Positions 7,834-18,049 are shown, numbered from the stretch's first letter. The stretch: 64,000 nucleotides of DNA from Maribacter luteus (GCF_009674825.1 NZ_WKJH01000002.1:124001-188000); one strand, 5' to 3'. Translations and numbers: made by a program. Notes: generated from the letters alone by a model not told the origin.

Positions 7834-8997
7834 ATGGATTATTTTTCTTCTGACTTTAAATTGGGAATTTTAGGTGGTGGACAATTGGGCAAAATGATGC
7901 TCTACGAAACCCGTAAATTCGACATCCATACCAAAGTGATGGATGCTTCCAAAGACGCTCCTTCCAGATTGGCCTGTAATGAGTTTGTCATCGGCGACCT
8001 CCTCGATTTCGAAGCGGTTTATGACTTTGGCAAAAAGGTAGATGTACTTACCATTGAAATCGAAAATGTGAATATTGCCGCCCTTGAGAAATTGGAACAC
8101 GAAGGGATAAAAGTATACCCACCCACAAAAGCACTTAAAATAATACAGAACAAGGCCAAACAAAAGTTGTTCTATATCGATAATGATATACCTACCGCAC
8201 CTTTCTCCCGTTTCGCATATGCCAGTGAGATGAAAGACAGTGTGGAACATGAAAGCCTGGAATTCCCTTTTGTTTGGAAAAGTGCCCAATTCGGCTATGA
8301 CGGCCAAGGGGTAAAGATCATACGAAATATGGAGGATCTGGAAGGGTTGCCTCCGGGGGAATGCATAACCGAGGAAATGATTCCGTTCAAAAACGAACTT
8401 GCGGTCATCGTAGCCCGTAACGTAAAAGGGGATGTTATTACATATCCTGTTGTTGAGATGGAGTTTCACCCGGAAGCCAACCAGGTGGAGTATGTCATAT
8501 GCCCTGCCCGTATTGATGGGAAAGTGGCCGAAAAAGCCCGTGAAATCGCCTTGAAAGTATCACACAAAATACAGCATGTAGGACTTTTGGCCGTTGAAAT
8601 GTTCCAGACCAAAGAGGATGAAATCTTGGTCAATGAAGTGGCTCCAAGGCCCCACAATAGTGGACACTATAGTATAGAAGCCAGTTACACCAACCAATTT
8701 GAGCAGCATATTCGCAGTATTTTGGACCTACCATTGGGCAATACGGATAGTAAGGTTGCAGGAATCATGGTGAACTTGGTCGGTGCCGAAGGACATACAG
8801 GTGATGTTGTATACCAAAATATTGAAGAAATATTAAAGCTGGATGGTGTTACACCACATATTTATGGTAAAAGACAAACAAGGCCATTTAGAAAAATGGG
8901 ACACGTTACCATTGTAAACGAAGACCTTAAGGAAGCCCGAAAAATTGCCCAACAAGTAAAAGAAACGATTAAAGTAATAGCGCGAAATGCGCATTGA
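7834..8997 (+). CDS. purK: 5-(carboxyamino)imidazole ribonucleotide synthase
   Basis: 387 residues from ATG 7834; an in-frame TTG at 7759 lies inside the promoter. This ATP-grasp enzyme carboxylates AIR with bicarbonate to N5-CAIR in purine biosynthesis. Visible features are the N-terminal GILGGGQLGKMM nucleotide-binding turn, the ATP-grasp segment FVWKSAQFGYDGQGV, and VNEVAPRPHNSGHY near the C-terminal third, a PurK signature that carries metal-binding Glu/Asn. purE follows after 54 bp, so the two steps are encoded together. Confidence 0.96.
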   Translation: MDYFSSDFKLGILGGGQLGKMMLYETRKFDIHTKVMDASKDAPSRLACNEFVIGDLLDFEAVYDFGKKVDVLTIEIENVNIAALEKLEHEGIKVYPPTKALKIIQNKAKQKLFYIDNDIPTAPFSRFAYASEMKDSVEHESLEFPFVWKSAQFGYDGQGVKIIRNMEDLEGLPPGECITEEMIPFKNELAVIVARNVKGDVITYPVVEMEFHPEANQVEYVICPARIDGKVAEKAREIALKVSHKIQHVGLLAVEMFQTKEDEILVNEVAPRPHNSGHYSIEASYTNQFEQHIRSILDLPLGNTDSKVAGIMVNLVGAEGHTGDVVYQNIEEILKLDGVTPHIYGKRQTRPFRKMGHVTIVNEDLKEARKIAQQVKETIKVIARNAH

Positions 8998-9051
8998 ACA
9001 AATACCAAAGCCTAATTAACTAACGTAACCTGGTTTTAAAATTTGAATATT

Positions 9052-9543
9052 ATGAGCAAAGTAGCCATAGTTATGGGAAGCACTAGCGACCTACCGGTAA
9101 TGCAAGATGCCATTGACATCCTAAAGGGTTTTGATATCGAAATCGAAGTTGATATCGTTTCGGCCCACCGTACGCCTGAAAAATTATTCGACTTTAGTAA
9201 AAACGCACATAAAAACGGAATTTCGGTTATTATAGCTGGAGCTGGAGGTGCGGCCCACCTTCCCGGTATGGTCGCCTCAATGTCCCCATTACCGGTTATC
9301 GGGGTTCCTGTAAAAAGCAGCAATTCGATAGATGGATGGGATTCCGTACTTTCCATTCTTCAAATGCCCGGTGGCGTACCTGTAGCCACGGTAGCCCTGA
9401 ACGGAGCAAAAAATGCGGGGATCCTTGCGGCACAGATTATCGGTAGTTCCGATAAATGCGTTCTCGACAAAATAATCCTTTACAAAGAAGGCTTAAAACA
9501 AAAGGTGATCGATGGTGCGGAAAAAGTAAAGGAGATTAAATAA
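9052..9543 (+). CDS. purE: N5-carboxyaminoimidazole ribonucleotide mutase
   Basis: 163 residues from ATG 9052; an in-frame TTG nine bases upstream is less likely. It converts N5-CAIR made by PurK into CAIR. The class I PurE motifs are clear: MGSTSDLP near the start, SAHRTPE, AGAGGAAHLPGMVAS, and PVIGVPVKS. Length is normal for the family. It lies 54 bp after purK and 27 bp before an M3 peptidase gene on the same strand. Confidence 0.96.
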   Translation: MSKVAIVMGSTSDLPVMQDAIDILKGFDIEIEVDIVSAHRTPEKLFDFSKNAHKNGISVIIAGAGGAAHLPGMVASMSPLPVIGVPVKSSNSIDGWDSVLSILQMPGGVPVATVALNGAKNAGILAAQIIGSSDKCVLDKIILYKEGLKQKVIDGAEKVKEIK

Positions 9544-9570
9544 AGAAAATACCTCAACACATTAATTTTT

Positions 9571-11589
9571 ATGAGCAACCCACTTCTTCAATCTTTCGAT
9601 ACAGCACCTTTTTCAAAAATAAAAAACGAACATTTTAAGCCTGCCTTTTTGCAAGCTATCGAAGATGCACGTACTGAAATAGATGCAATAACCAAAAACA
9701 CCGATGCCCCAACCTTTGAAAACACCATTGAGGCCTTGGAATTTTCAGGTCAGCAATTGGATAGGGTTTCCAGTGTTTTCTTCAACCTGAATTCGGCCGA
9801 GACCAATGAGGAAATCCAGAAAATCGCACAGGAGGTTTCTCCTTTGCTTTCTGAATTCAGTAATGACATAACGCTGAACGAAGCTCTTTTCAAGAGAATC
9901 AAAGCCATTTATGAACAAAAAAACGAGCTTGATCTTAACATTGAGCAAGACACACTACTCGACAAGAAATACAAAAGTTTTAGCCGAAATGGCGCCAATT
10001 TACCGGATGATAAAAAGAAACGGCTCCGAGAGATAGATACCGAACTTTCCAAACTTAAATTAAAATTCGGGGAAAACGTTTTGGCCGAGACCAATGCATA
10101 CGAATTGCATATTACCAACGAGAAAGACCTGGACGGTATGCCCGAGGGGGAAAAAGAGGCTGCGGCCCAAATGGCCAAAGCTAAAGATAAGGAGGGCTGG
10201 CTGGTAACCTTAGATTACCCCAGTTACATTCCATTCATGAAATATGCAAAAAACAGGGAGTTACGTAAAAAGCTATCCCTGGCTTTTGGCAGTAAAGGTT
10301 TTCACGGCAATGCATACGATAATCAGGAAAACGTACTTAAAATCGCCAATCTTCGACATGAACGGGCCATTCTGTTAGGTTACCCATCCCATGCACATTT
10401 TGTATTGGAAGAACGCATGGCAGAAACCCCGGAAAAAGTATATGAATTCTTGAACGAGCTTTTGATCAAGGCCAAACCCGCTGCCGAAAGGGAATTCAAC
10501 CAACTGGAAGAATTCGCAAAAGAATTAGACGGTATAGACCATTTACAAAAATGGGACGGTTCTTATTATGCAGAGAAGTTAAAACAGAAACTTTTTGATT
10601 TGGATGACGAAAAGTTGAAACCCTATTTTAAGCTGGAAAACGTAATTGCCGGGGTCTTTAAAGTTGCAGAGAAATTGTTCGGACTAAAGTTTACCGAGGT
10701 CTATGATATCGACACCTACCATGAAGAGGTGAAAACGTTCTGCATAACCGACGAAAAAGGAAACTTTATCTCGTTGTTCTATGCCGATTTTCACCCGAGA
10801 CCTGGAAAACGTGGCGGAGCTTGGATGACATCCTTTAAGCCCCAATATGTAAAAGACGGCGAAAATGTTCGTCCACATATCTCCAATGTTTGTAATTTCA
10901 CCCGTTCCACCCCTAGCAAACCTTCTTTACTGACCTTCAATGAAGTCACCACATTATTCCATGAATTTGGGCATGGCCTTCATGGTATGCTGGCCAACAC
11001 CACCTACCCTAGCCTATCGGGCACTTCGGTGTATTGGGATTTTGTAGAATTGCCCAGTCAGGTAATGGAGAATTGGTGTTATGAAAAAGAAGCATTGGAA
11101 CTTTTCGCCAAGCATTACGAAACCGGGGAAACCATTCCTATGGAACTGATTACCAAAATAAAGGAATCGGCCACCTTTCATGAAGGCATGACCACCTTAC
11201 GCCAATTGAGTTTTGGATTATTGGATATGTCCTGGCACGGTGCCGACCCTTCGAACATCAAAGATGTAAAGAGCCATGAAACTGAAGCCTTCAAAGGAAC
11301 ACAATTATATCCCGACACTCCAGAGACCTGTATGAGTACAGCGTTTTCCCATATTTTCCAGGGAGGCTATTCCTCGGGCTACTATAGCTACAAATGGGCA
11401 GAAGTATTGGATGCGGATGCATTTGCTTATTTTAAGGAGAAAGGAATATTCAATAAAGAGATTGCGACCAAATTCAAAGAGAACGTTCTTTCAAAAGGAG
11501 GTACGGAAAAACCTATGGTCTTGTACAAACGTTTCAGGGGTGCGGAACCTAAGGTTGAGGCCCTATTGGAAAGAGCAGGGTTATTGTAA
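9571..11589 (+). CDS. M3 family metallopeptidase (Dcp/oligopeptidase A-like)
   Basis: 672 residues, close to the usual length of peptidyl-dipeptidase Dcp and oligopeptidase A. The zinc motif HEFGH is at 464-468 in the context TLFHEFGHGLHGML, and the third ligand is expected in the following EFVELPSQ-like helix (here WDFVELPSQVMENW). No signal peptide is seen, so a cytoplasmic role in degrading short peptides is likely. It follows purE by 27 bp and ends before a strong hairpin, so it is probably the last gene of purK-purE-M3. Confidence 0.93.
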   Translation: MSNPLLQSFDTAPFSKIKNEHFKPAFLQAIEDARTEIDAITKNTDAPTFENTIEALEFSGQQLDRVSSVFFNLNSAETNEEIQKIAQEVSPLLSEFSNDITLNEALFKRIKAIYEQKNELDLNIEQDTLLDKKYKSFSRNGANLPDDKKKRLREIDTELSKLKLKFGENVLAETNAYELHITNEKDLDGMPEGEKEAAAQMAKAKDKEGWLVTLDYPSYIPFMKYAKNRELRKKLSLAFGSKGFHGNAYDNQENVLKIANLRHERAILLGYPSHAHFVLEERMAETPEKVYEFLNELLIKAKPAAEREFNQLEEFAKELDGIDHLQKWDGSYYAEKLKQKLFDLDDEKLKPYFKLENVIAGVFKVAEKLFGLKFTEVYDIDTYHEEVKTFCITDEKGNFISLFYADFHPRPGKRGGAWMTSFKPQYVKDGENVRPHISNVCNFTRSTPSKPSLLTFNEVTTLFHEFGHGLHGMLANTTYPSLSGTSVYWDFVELPSQVMENWCYEKEALELFAKHYETGETIPMELITKIKESATFHEGMTTLRQLSFGLLDMSWHGADPSNIKDVKSHETEAFKGTQLYPDTPETCMSTAFSHIFQGGYSSGYYSYKWAEVLDADAFAYFKEKGIFNKEIATKFKENVLSKGGTEKPMVLYKRFRGAEPKVEALLERAGLL

Positions 11590-11654
11590 TTAAATACCTG
11601 ATTTTGTTATTTTTTTTTAAAGGGAAAAACACACTAAAAACAGTCCATAGTAAT

Positions 11655-11694
11655 GAAAGCCATTAATATGAAAATATTCATATTAATGGCTTTC
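11655..11694. terminator. bidirectional hairpin terminator between convergent genes
   Basis: A perfect 18-bp stem (GAAAGCCATTAATATGAA at 11655-11672 against its complement at 11677-11694) with a 4-base loop. It sits between the convergent M3 peptidase and rhodanese genes. The tail is only moderately T-rich on either strand. Confidence 0.75.
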
Positions 11695-11721
11695 TTCAAT
11701 TTTCAAATTGTCCTGAAATAA

Positions 11722-12078
11722 CTATTTCCGTGCATTTTCATAGGCCATATAACCTCCCTTTAGATTATAAACCTCGCTATATCCCAATGAATCCAAGTAT
11801 TTAGCGGCACTGGCACTTCGCCTACCACTGCGGCAATAGAGGTAAATCGTTTTGTCCTTATCTATTTTTTCAAAGCCACTCACAAAACTTTCATCCATCC
11901 AATCGATATTCACTGCATTATCCAAATGCCCATCAATATACTCCTTAGGCGTTCTTACATCTACCAATAAAATGGTATCCAATTCCGTCCGGGTAACTTC
12001 CGTTATGTTTTTTTCCTTGATCTGTGAACAACCCAAACCCACAAACAACACCATACCCATCAAAATAACTAATCTCAT
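11722..12078 (-). CDS. rhodanese-like lipoprotein
   Basis: 118 residues from ATG 12078; a TTG seven codons upstream would lengthen the signal peptide. A lipoprotein signal ends in FVGLGC. The single rhodanese domain has VDVRTPKEYIDGHLDNAVNID and the active-site loop CRSGRRS, whose cysteine would carry the persulfide. Such periplasmic single-domain proteins move sulfane sulfur; the partner is unknown. It is divergent from the sigma factor gene, with 73 bp between the starts. Confidence 0.9.
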   Translation of the reverse strand: MRLVILMGMVLFVGLGCSQIKEKNITEVTRTELDTILLVDVRTPKEYIDGHLDNAVNIDWMDESFVSGFEKIDKDKTIYLYCRSGRRSASAAKYLDSLGYSEVYNLKGGYMAYENARK

Positions 12079-12126
12079 ATAATATGCTCTTTTTTTCAAA
12101 AATAGGTATAATCATTAAATTTAATT

Positions 12127-12134
12127 TATTTTTG
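12127..12134 (+). promoter_or_regulatory. candidate minus-7 box for the ECF sigma gene
   Basis: TATTTTTG, an exact TAnnTTTG match 17 bp before the ATG of the sigma factor gene. No clear TTG box is seen at the expected distance. Confidence 0.5.
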
Positions 12135-12151
12135 ATGTCAGCAACAAATTC

Positions 12152-12706
12152 ATGGCAGAACATCAATTACATCCTGAAACCTGGGTCGACAAATATGCAG
12201 ACTATCTTTTTAATTATGCGGTGGGCAGGATCAGTGATGCCGAAGTCGCAAAAGATCTTGTACAGGAAACCTTCTTCGCAGGACTAAAATCCGCAGCAAA
12301 TTATAAAGGCACGGCAGCCGAACGCACATGGCTTATCGCCATTTTGAAAAGAAAGGTAATTGATTATTACCGTAAGATAAATTCCAATAAAGGCAAGGCC
12401 GAAGTACGTATGGGCTATAGCAGCCAAATGGATGCCGATGGCGATTGGCTTGAAGAACAGGTTGCCGACCCTTTGAGCATACTTGAAAACGACGATATAG
12501 AAAATGAAGAATTAGGCCTTGCGATTCAAGAATGCATCTCCAAACTTCCACAAAAACAATCCTTGGTATTTTCAATGAAAACAATTCAAGGAATGGACAC
12601 CGAGGATATTTGTAAAGAACTAGGAATAAACCCGTCTAATCTCTGGGTAATGATCCACAGGGCCAGAACGGCCTTAATGGATTGCCTGAACAAAAATTGG
12701 TTTTAA
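12152..12706 (+). CDS. ECF-type RNA polymerase sigma factor
   Basis: 184 residues. Region 2 is visible as DLVQETFFAGLKS followed by RTWLIAILKRKVIDYYRK (about 38-76), and region 4 as a helix-turn-helix near 140-180 (QKQSLVFSMKTIQGMDTEDI, then NLWVMIHRARTAL). The acidic linker between them (DWLEEQVADPLSILENDD) is typical of the group. Two bases after its stop comes a small Cys/His protein that looks like its anti-sigma factor. The target regulon cannot be told from the window. Confidence 0.93.
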   Translation: MAEHQLHPETWVDKYADYLFNYAVGRISDAEVAKDLVQETFFAGLKSAANYKGTAAERTWLIAILKRKVIDYYRKINSNKGKAEVRMGYSSQMDADGDWLEEQVADPLSILENDDIENEELGLAIQECISKLPQKQSLVFSMKTIQGMDTEDICKELGINPSNLWVMIHRARTALMDCLNKNWF

Positions 12707-12708
12707 TT

Positions 12709-12933
12709 ATGACGTGTGAAGAAGCAGCTATTATCTGCAATAAAGAACAATACAAGGAGGCGACTTTTACCGAAAAGTTCAAATTGATCGTACACCTTTT
12801 TTTCTGTAAAACCTGCTCCAAATTCTCTAAAAAAAACTCCGAACTCACATCACTTTGTAAAAAGGCACACTTGCACGCATTACCTGAAAAAGACAAGGTT
12901 AAAATGAAAAAAGAAATTGAGGGAAAAATCTAA
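12709..12933 (+). CDS. small zinc-type anti-sigma factor candidate (Hx3Cx2C)
   Basis: 74 residues from ATG 12709; an upstream in-frame start would run back into the sigma gene. The sequence holds H29-x3-C33-x2-C36, exactly the ZAS zinc anti-sigma motif, plus further cysteines at positions 3 and 10 and near residue 49. No membrane helix follows, so it would be a soluble minimal anti-sigma. The gene starts two bases after the ECF sigma stop, the usual sigma/anti-sigma order. Function is inferred from motif and position. Its end overlaps the convergent UbiA-like gene by 4 bp. Confidence 0.75.
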   Translation: MTCEEAAIICNKEQYKEATFTEKFKLIVHLFFCKTCSKFSKKNSELTSLCKKAHLHALPEKDKVKMKKEIEGKI

Positions 12934-13754
12934 AGGAGGTAAACCAGGATCCAAATAAATCCGCACCAAATAAGAGGAACGGCCTCTACCCAAAAGGAGG
13001 AAAAATATTTGGATTGATTACGTTTGGTCACGAACATCAATCCACCTAAGACCAGAAAAAGAACACCTTTCGCGATCAATTCAATTTCCGTTATCACATC
13101 CTTAAAATAGGTAAGACCAAAAAACACAACCACCAAAAAAGCGCCGAATACCTTAGTACGTGTTACACCCATGCGTTGGGGGATAGTCCTTAATTCCGGT
13201 TGATCATAAGCCAAATCCCTAATCTCAAAGGGAATCAACAACACCAATACCAGTAATATTCGCTGTACCACTTCTACCCAAACATCCCAACCCAAAACCA
13301 TTTTAATTTCAACCAAGGGCAAAACAACGGTAATTCCGGACCACACCAAGGCCACAATAAAAATCTTAAGCCCACCAAGACTCCTCAAGTTCCTAGCCCT
13401 AGGCAAAACCGGCAAGGCATATAAACCTGTGAAAATGGCCAAAATAAATAGTATCAGCCATGTATCGGCACTTAAAAACCAACCGTGATAACATGCCATA
13501 ATGAAGCAAATAAAACTAAAAAACTGAATGTTCTTATGGTATCTATTACCCACCAAAATATACTTTTTGGCCTCTATACCATATTTAATGAAATTATAAT
13601 TGATGATCGTTCCAAAAAAGACAAAATAAAAAAGGTGGGATTCCAATTGAACTTCAAAAAGAAATGAGGTAGCCATACACAAGGAAACGACGGCAAAAGC
13701 CACATGTATACTAGCATCTAAATAAAAATTGAACAATCGCCCCATGTAGTTCAT
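12930..13754 (-). CDS. UbiA-like polytopic membrane protein
   Basis: 274 residues, about eight membrane helices. The second UbiA-type aspartate motif is recognisable as DLAYD in EIRDLAYDQPELRT. The region where the first NDxxDxxxD motif is expected reads NYNFIKYGIEAKK and lacks its aspartates. UbiA enzymes transfer prenyl groups to aromatic acceptors using Mg2+ held by both motifs, so activity is doubtful or altered. Start ATG 13754 (a second ATG is three codons in). It converges on the anti-sigma candidate. Confidence 0.68.
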   Translation of the reverse strand: MNYMGRLFNFYLDASIHVAFAVVSLCMATSFLFEVQLESHLFYFVFFGTIINYNFIKYGIEAKKYILVGNRYHKNIQFFSFICFIMACYHGWFLSADTWLILFILAIFTGLYALPVLPRARNLRSLGGLKIFIVALVWSGITVVLPLVEIKMVLGWDVWVEVVQRILLVLVLLIPFEIRDLAYDQPELRTIPQRMGVTRTKVFGAFLVVVFFGLTYFKDVITEIELIAKGVLFLVLGGLMFVTKRNQSKYFSSFWVEAVPLIWCGFIWILVYLL

Positions 13755-13852
13755 CGAGTAAATTTAACCAAACTGTTTATAACAGCTCTATATCGTTAAA
13801 AACTTTAGTCCAATACATACGTGCACGACTTAATTAAAACAGATTAAATCCC

Positions 13853-13860
13853 TAATTTTG
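13853..13860 (+). promoter_or_regulatory. candidate minus-7 box for gcvP
   Basis: TAATTTTG, an exact TAnnTTTG match 20 bp before the gcvP ATG. No clear minus-33 box. It implies a very short leader, so a glycine riboswitch is unlikely here. Confidence 0.55.
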
Positions 13861-13880
13861 CGCATCAAAAATTCGCAGAT

Positions 13881-16736
13881 ATGAGAACCGATTTGTTTGC
13901 TTTACGCCACATTGGAATCAACGAAGGAGACCTTGGGCAAATGCTCGAGACCGTAAGGGCTGAAAGTCTGGACCAAGTCATTGCCGAAACCATTCCTTCG
14001 GACATACGATTGGCACAACCGCTCCCTTTATCCGAGGCGATGAGTGAACACGATTTTCTTTCGCACATCAAGGCATTATCCTCCAAAAACAAACTTTTTA
14101 AGTCATACATAGGTTTAGGGTATCACGAATCGATTGTTCCCTCGGTCATTCAAAGGAACATTTTAGAGAATCCAGGTTGGTATACGGCCTATACCCCATA
14201 CCAAGCCGAAATCGCACAAGGCCGTTTGGAGGCTCTCCTGAATTTTCAAACGGTAATAGCCGATCTTACCGGAATGGAACTTGCCAATGCTTCGTTATTG
14301 GATGAAAGTACGGCCGCAGCAGAAGCCATGTCCATGCTGTTCGATGTCCGCTCCCGCCCCCAAAAGAAAGATGGGGTCATTAAATTCTTTGTGTCTGAGG
14401 AAGTTTTACCACAAACCTTATCCTTATTACAAACACGATCTACCCCTCTCGGCATAGAATTGGTTATTGGCGATCACGAAGAATTTGAGTTCGGGACTGA
14501 CTTTTTTGGGGCATTGCTACAATATCCCGGCAAGTACGGAAAGGTTTATGATTACGCCTCGTTCGTTGAAAAAGCCAAAGAAAGGGAAATAAAAGTCGCT
14601 GTTGCTGCCGATATTTTAAGTTTGGTATTACTTACACCTCCCGGAGAATTCGGTGCGGATGTTGTTGTAGGCACCACCCAGCGTTTTGGAATTCCGTTAG
14701 GATACGGAGGGCCACACGCCGCTTTTTTCGCAACCAAGGAAACATACAAAAGAAATATACCGGGCAGGATCATTGGAATAACAAAAGATGCCGATGGGCA
14801 ACCTGCCTTACGAATGGCATTACAGACCCGGGAACAACATATAAAACGGGATAAGGCAACTTCCAATATCTGTACCGCACAAGTGCTTTTAGCCGTGATG
14901 GCCGGAATGTATGCGGTTTATCATGGCCCAAAAGGATTACAATATATTGCCGAGCAAGTACACAGTAAAGCTAAAAAGCTGAATCAGGAACTTGCCCAGC
15001 AAGGATTTGAACAGGTGAACGAGACTTTTTTCGACACCCTGAAAATCAACGTTTCGGATACGGCTTCACTTAAAGCCATTGCAGAAAGCAAAGGCATTAA
15101 TTTTAATTACATAGATAAGCAAACAGTATCCATTTCCATAAATGAAGCAACCGACGACAAGGACATAGAATCAATTCTTTCTTGTTTTTCCGAATTGAAC
15201 CTTCCGAACCAAGGAAATTCATCAATAGAAGTTTCAGGTGAGATCATTCCTGCCCTGTTAATGCGAAAATCCCCATTTCTTGAAAATGAGGTTTTCAATA
15301 CCTATCATTCGGAAACCGAATTAATGCGTTACATCAAAAAACTGGAACGTAAGGATCTTTCGTTGAACCACTCCATGATTTCATTAGGGTCATGTACCAT
15401 GAAATTGAACGCCGCCAGTGAGATGCTACCACTGAGTTGGGCCGAATGGGGCAATATTCACCCATTCGTACCTATTGAACAAGCAGAAGGGTACCAAGAA
15501 GTTCTTCGAGAACTGGAGAAAGACCTGACTACCATTACTGGCTTCGCCGGCACTTCATTACAACCAAATTCCGGGGCACAAGGCGAATACGCAGGACTAA
15601 TGCTCATTAGGGCTTACCACAAATCACGAAAAGAAGAACATCGAAACATTTGTATAATCCCGGCTTCGGCCCACGGAACCAATCCTGCCTCTGCAGTGAT
15701 GGCCGGTATGAAGGTTGTCGTTACCAAAACCGATGATAAAGGCAATATCGATATTGTTGATTTGGAAGAGAAAGCAAAACTACATTCCGAAAACCTTGCC
15801 GCGTTAATGGTTACATATCCTTCAACACACGGCGTATTTGAATCCTCTATAAAATATATTACCAAAATCATACACGAGCATGGTGGCCAAGTGTATATGG
15901 ATGGTGCCAACATGAACGCCCAAGTGGGACTCACCAATCCGGCCACTATCGGCGCCGATGTTTGCCATTTGAACCTGCATAAAACGTTTGCCATTCCACA
16001 TGGTGGCGGCGGTCCGGGTGTAGGACCCATTTGCGTTGCCGAACAGTTAAAACCGTTCCTTCCCGGCAATCCTCTGGTAAAAACAGGAGGAAGTAATGCC
16101 ATAACCGCTATTTCGGGAGCTCCTTGGGGCAGTTCACTTGTATGCCTTATCTCTTATGCATATATTAAAATGTTAGGGGAAAAAGGATTGACGAACAGCA
16201 CCAAAATAGCCATACTGAACGCCAATTATATAAAAGAACGCTTAAGCGGAAAGTATGAAGTACTCTATACCGGCGAAAATGGACGCGCAGCACACGAGAT
16301 GATCATCGATTGCCGACCGTTTAAACAAAATGGCATCGAAGTAACCGACATAGCCAAGCGTCTTATGGACTATGGATTTCATGCCCCTACGGTTTCTTTC
16401 CCTGTTGCCGGAACGATAATGATCGAACCCACAGAAAGTGAAAGCAAGGCCGAATTAGACCGTTTTTGTGATGCTTTGATCGCCATTCGGAATGAGATCG
16501 AATCAGCTGCGGACAATCCCCAAAACAACCCCTTGAAAAACGCCCCGCATACCATGTCGATGCTAACGAGTGATGATTGGGAGTTTCCGTATAGCAGACA
16601 AGAAGCGGCTTTTCCTTTGCCCTATGTATCCGACAATAAGTTTTGGCCAACGGTAAGGAGGGTCGATGATGCCTATGGAGATCGTAATCTTATTTGCAGT
16701 TGCACACCCATTGAAGCCTATATTGAATCTGAATAA
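13881..16736 (+). CDS. gcvP: glycine dehydrogenase (decarboxylating), P protein
   Basis: 951 residues, the full-length fused (homodimeric-type) P protein. It decarboxylates glycine and passes the aminomethyl group to lipoyl-GcvH. The two halves are both present: the N-terminal half with [18 protein letters not shown] and [17 protein letters not shown], and the C-terminal half carrying the PLP lysine K701 in [16 protein letters not shown]. Other GcvP signatures are [12 protein letters not shown] and [14 protein letters not shown] near the end. gcvT and gcvH are not in the window. It is monocistronic by layout, with about 160 bp to the next gene. Confidence 0.98.
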   Translation: MRTDLFALRHIGINEGDLGQMLETVRAESLDQVIAETIPSDIRLAQPLPLSEAMSEHDFLSHIKALSSKNKLFKSYIGLGYHESIVPSVIQRNILENPGWYTAYTPYQAEIAQGRLEALLNFQTVIADLTGMELANASLLDESTAAAEAMSMLFDVRSRPQKKDGVIKFFVSEEVLPQTLSLLQTRSTPLGIELVIGDHEEFEFGTDFFGALLQYPGKYGKVYDYASFVEKAKEREIKVAVAADILSLVLLTPPGEFGADVVVGTTQRFGIPLGYGGPHAAFFATKETYKRNIPGRIIGITKDADGQPALRMALQTREQHIKRDKATSNICTAQVLLAVMAGMYAVYHGPKGLQYIAEQVHSKAKKLNQELAQQGFEQVNETFFDTLKINVSDTASLKAIAESKGINFNYIDKQTVSISINEATDDKDIESILSCFSELNLPNQGNSSIEVSGEIIPALLMRKSPFLENEVFNTYHSETELMRYIKKLERKDLSLNHSMISLGSCTMKLNAASEMLPLSWAEWGNIHPFVPIEQAEGYQEVLRELEKDLTTITGFAGTSLQPNSGAQGEYAGLMLIRAYHKSRKEEHRNICIIPASAHGTNPASAVMAGMKVVVTKTDDKGNIDIVDLEEKAKLHSENLAALMVTYPSTHGVFESSIKYITKIIHEHGGQVYMDGANMNAQVGLTNPATIGADVCHLNLHKTFAIPHGGGGPGVGPICVAEQLKPFLPGNPLVKTGGSNAITAISGAPWGSSLVCLISYAYIKMLGEKGLTNSTKIAILNANYIKERLSGKYEVLYTGENGRAAHEMIIDCRPFKQNGIEVTDIAKRLMDYGFHAPTVSFPVAGTIMIEPTESESKAELDRFCDALIAIRNEIESAADNPQNNPLKNAPHTMSMLTSDDWEFPYSRQEAAFPLPYVSDNKFWPTVRRVDDAYGDRNLICSCTPIEAYIESE

Positions 16737-16894
16737 AATTATAAACCCCCGTAAACAAGTGCCTTTTTGTTAATCTTTAATACATTTGTTTACTAATTTA
16801 TTTATATCAAATAATCTTGAACATCGTATTGTTACCCCGTTTTAAATCCCACGAAATTTAGGGATTGGGTAATTTGCGTAAAATTTTATCAATA

Positions 16895-17953
16895 ATGAGC
16901 ATAGCGATTACCGGAACAGGGTCCTTTAGACCTTCCATCATCATTGAAAACTCAAATTTCGAAAAAAATACATTCTTGAATACTGACGGTTCGATCATCG
17001 AAGGGCCGAATGAAGTCATCATAGAAAAATTCAAATCAATTACTGGCATCGAACAAAGACGCTACGCAAAAAATGAGCTGAACACTTCTGACCTTGGACA
17101 CTTGGCAGCAGCGAAAGCTATTGAAAATGCTGGGATTGACAAAGAAACATTGGATTATATCATATTCGCCCATAATTTCGGTGATGTTTCACCTGGCAAA
17201 ATACAAGGTGACACCCTCCCTAGCCTTGCGACCCGCGTAAAACATAAATTGGACATCAAAAACCCTAAATGCATAGCTTATGACATGCTTTTCGGTTGCC
17301 CTGGTTGGATCGAAGGCGTTATACAGGCCAACGCTTTCATAAAAGCGGGAATGGCAAAAAGATGTTTGGTCATAGGCGCCGATACCCTATCAAGGGTCGT
17401 AGATGAATATGACCGTGACACCATGCTATACTCTGACGGTGCGGGTGCGGCAATCATAGAGGAAACTGAGGGTAAGGGACAATTTCTTAACCATGAAACC
17501 GCAACTTATGCCAACGACGAAGCCTTTTATTTGTTCTTCGGTGAATCATATAACAAGGATATTAAGGAAGATAGACGTTACATTAAAATGTATGGTCGAA
17601 AAATCTATGAGTTCGCCATTTCCCATGTGCCACAGGCCATGAAAGAATGCTTGGATAAAACAGGAAGGGATATTTCGGAAGTCAAAAAAATATTCATTCA
17701 CCAGGCCAATGAAAAAATGGACGAGGCCATTGTAAAACGGTTCTATAGACAATATAAACTTAAACCCCCTACAGGTATTATGCCTATGACCATTGGTAGA
17801 TTGGGAAACAGTTCCGTTGCCACGATACCCACCCTTTACGATAAAGTAAGAAAAGGGAACATAGAAGGCCATAGCATAGAAAAAGGTGATGTGGTCCTAT
17901 TTGCCAGCGTAGGTGCCGGTATGAACATCAATGCCATGGTATACGAAGTATAA
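16895..17953 (+). CDS. 3-oxoacyl-ACP synthase III family protein
   Basis: 352 residues from ATG 16895; a TTG ten codons upstream is in frame but the conserved N-terminus ITGTGSFRP fits the ATG. The KAS III triad is complete: Cys135 in FGCPGW, His269 in IHQAN, and Asn305 in LGNSSVAT. These enzymes condense an acyl-CoA with malonyl-ACP, or act on related thioesters. The insert around 230-250 (YLFFGESYNKDIKEDR) makes it longer than housekeeping FabH, so it is more likely a specialised paralogue. A terminator follows. Confidence 0.88.
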   Translation: MSIAITGTGSFRPSIIIENSNFEKNTFLNTDGSIIEGPNEVIIEKFKSITGIEQRRYAKNELNTSDLGHLAAAKAIENAGIDKETLDYIIFAHNFGDVSPGKIQGDTLPSLATRVKHKLDIKNPKCIAYDMLFGCPGWIEGVIQANAFIKAGMAKRCLVIGADTLSRVVDEYDRDTMLYSDGAGAAIIEETEGKGQFLNHETATYANDEAFYLFFGESYNKDIKEDRRYIKMYGRKIYEFAISHVPQAMKECLDKTGRDISEVKKIFIHQANEKMDEAIVKRFYRQYKLKPPTGIMPMTIGRLGNSSVATIPTLYDKVRKGNIEGHSIEKGDVVLFASVGAGMNINAMVYEV

Positions 17954-17982
17954 ATAGTTCAAAAACGGCTTAAATAAAGAAT

Positions 17983-18019
17983 TGCAGAGGTATTTGGTTA
18001 TGCCTCTGCATATTTTTTT
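17983..18019 (+). terminator. intrinsic terminator after the KAS III-like gene
   Basis: Stem TGCAGAGG (17983-17990) with CCTCTGCA (18003-18010), a 12-base loop, then TATTTTTTT. It separates the KAS III gene from the methyltransferase gene. Confidence 0.8.
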
Positions 18020-18049
18020 AACTTCGTACCAACAATACATTGCACAACC

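Noticed and set aside
7870-8469. Minus-strand ORF of 199 codons inside purK
   Set aside because: Antisense to the conserved ATP-grasp region; no independent support.
13755-13880. Glycine riboswitch upstream of gcvP
   Set aside because: The minus-7 box leaves a leader of only about 15 bases, too short for a riboswitch.
15614-16102. Minus-strand ORF of 162 codons inside gcvP
   Set aside because: It is antisense to a fully conserved part of gcvP and has a Pro/Cys-rich shadow-like composition.
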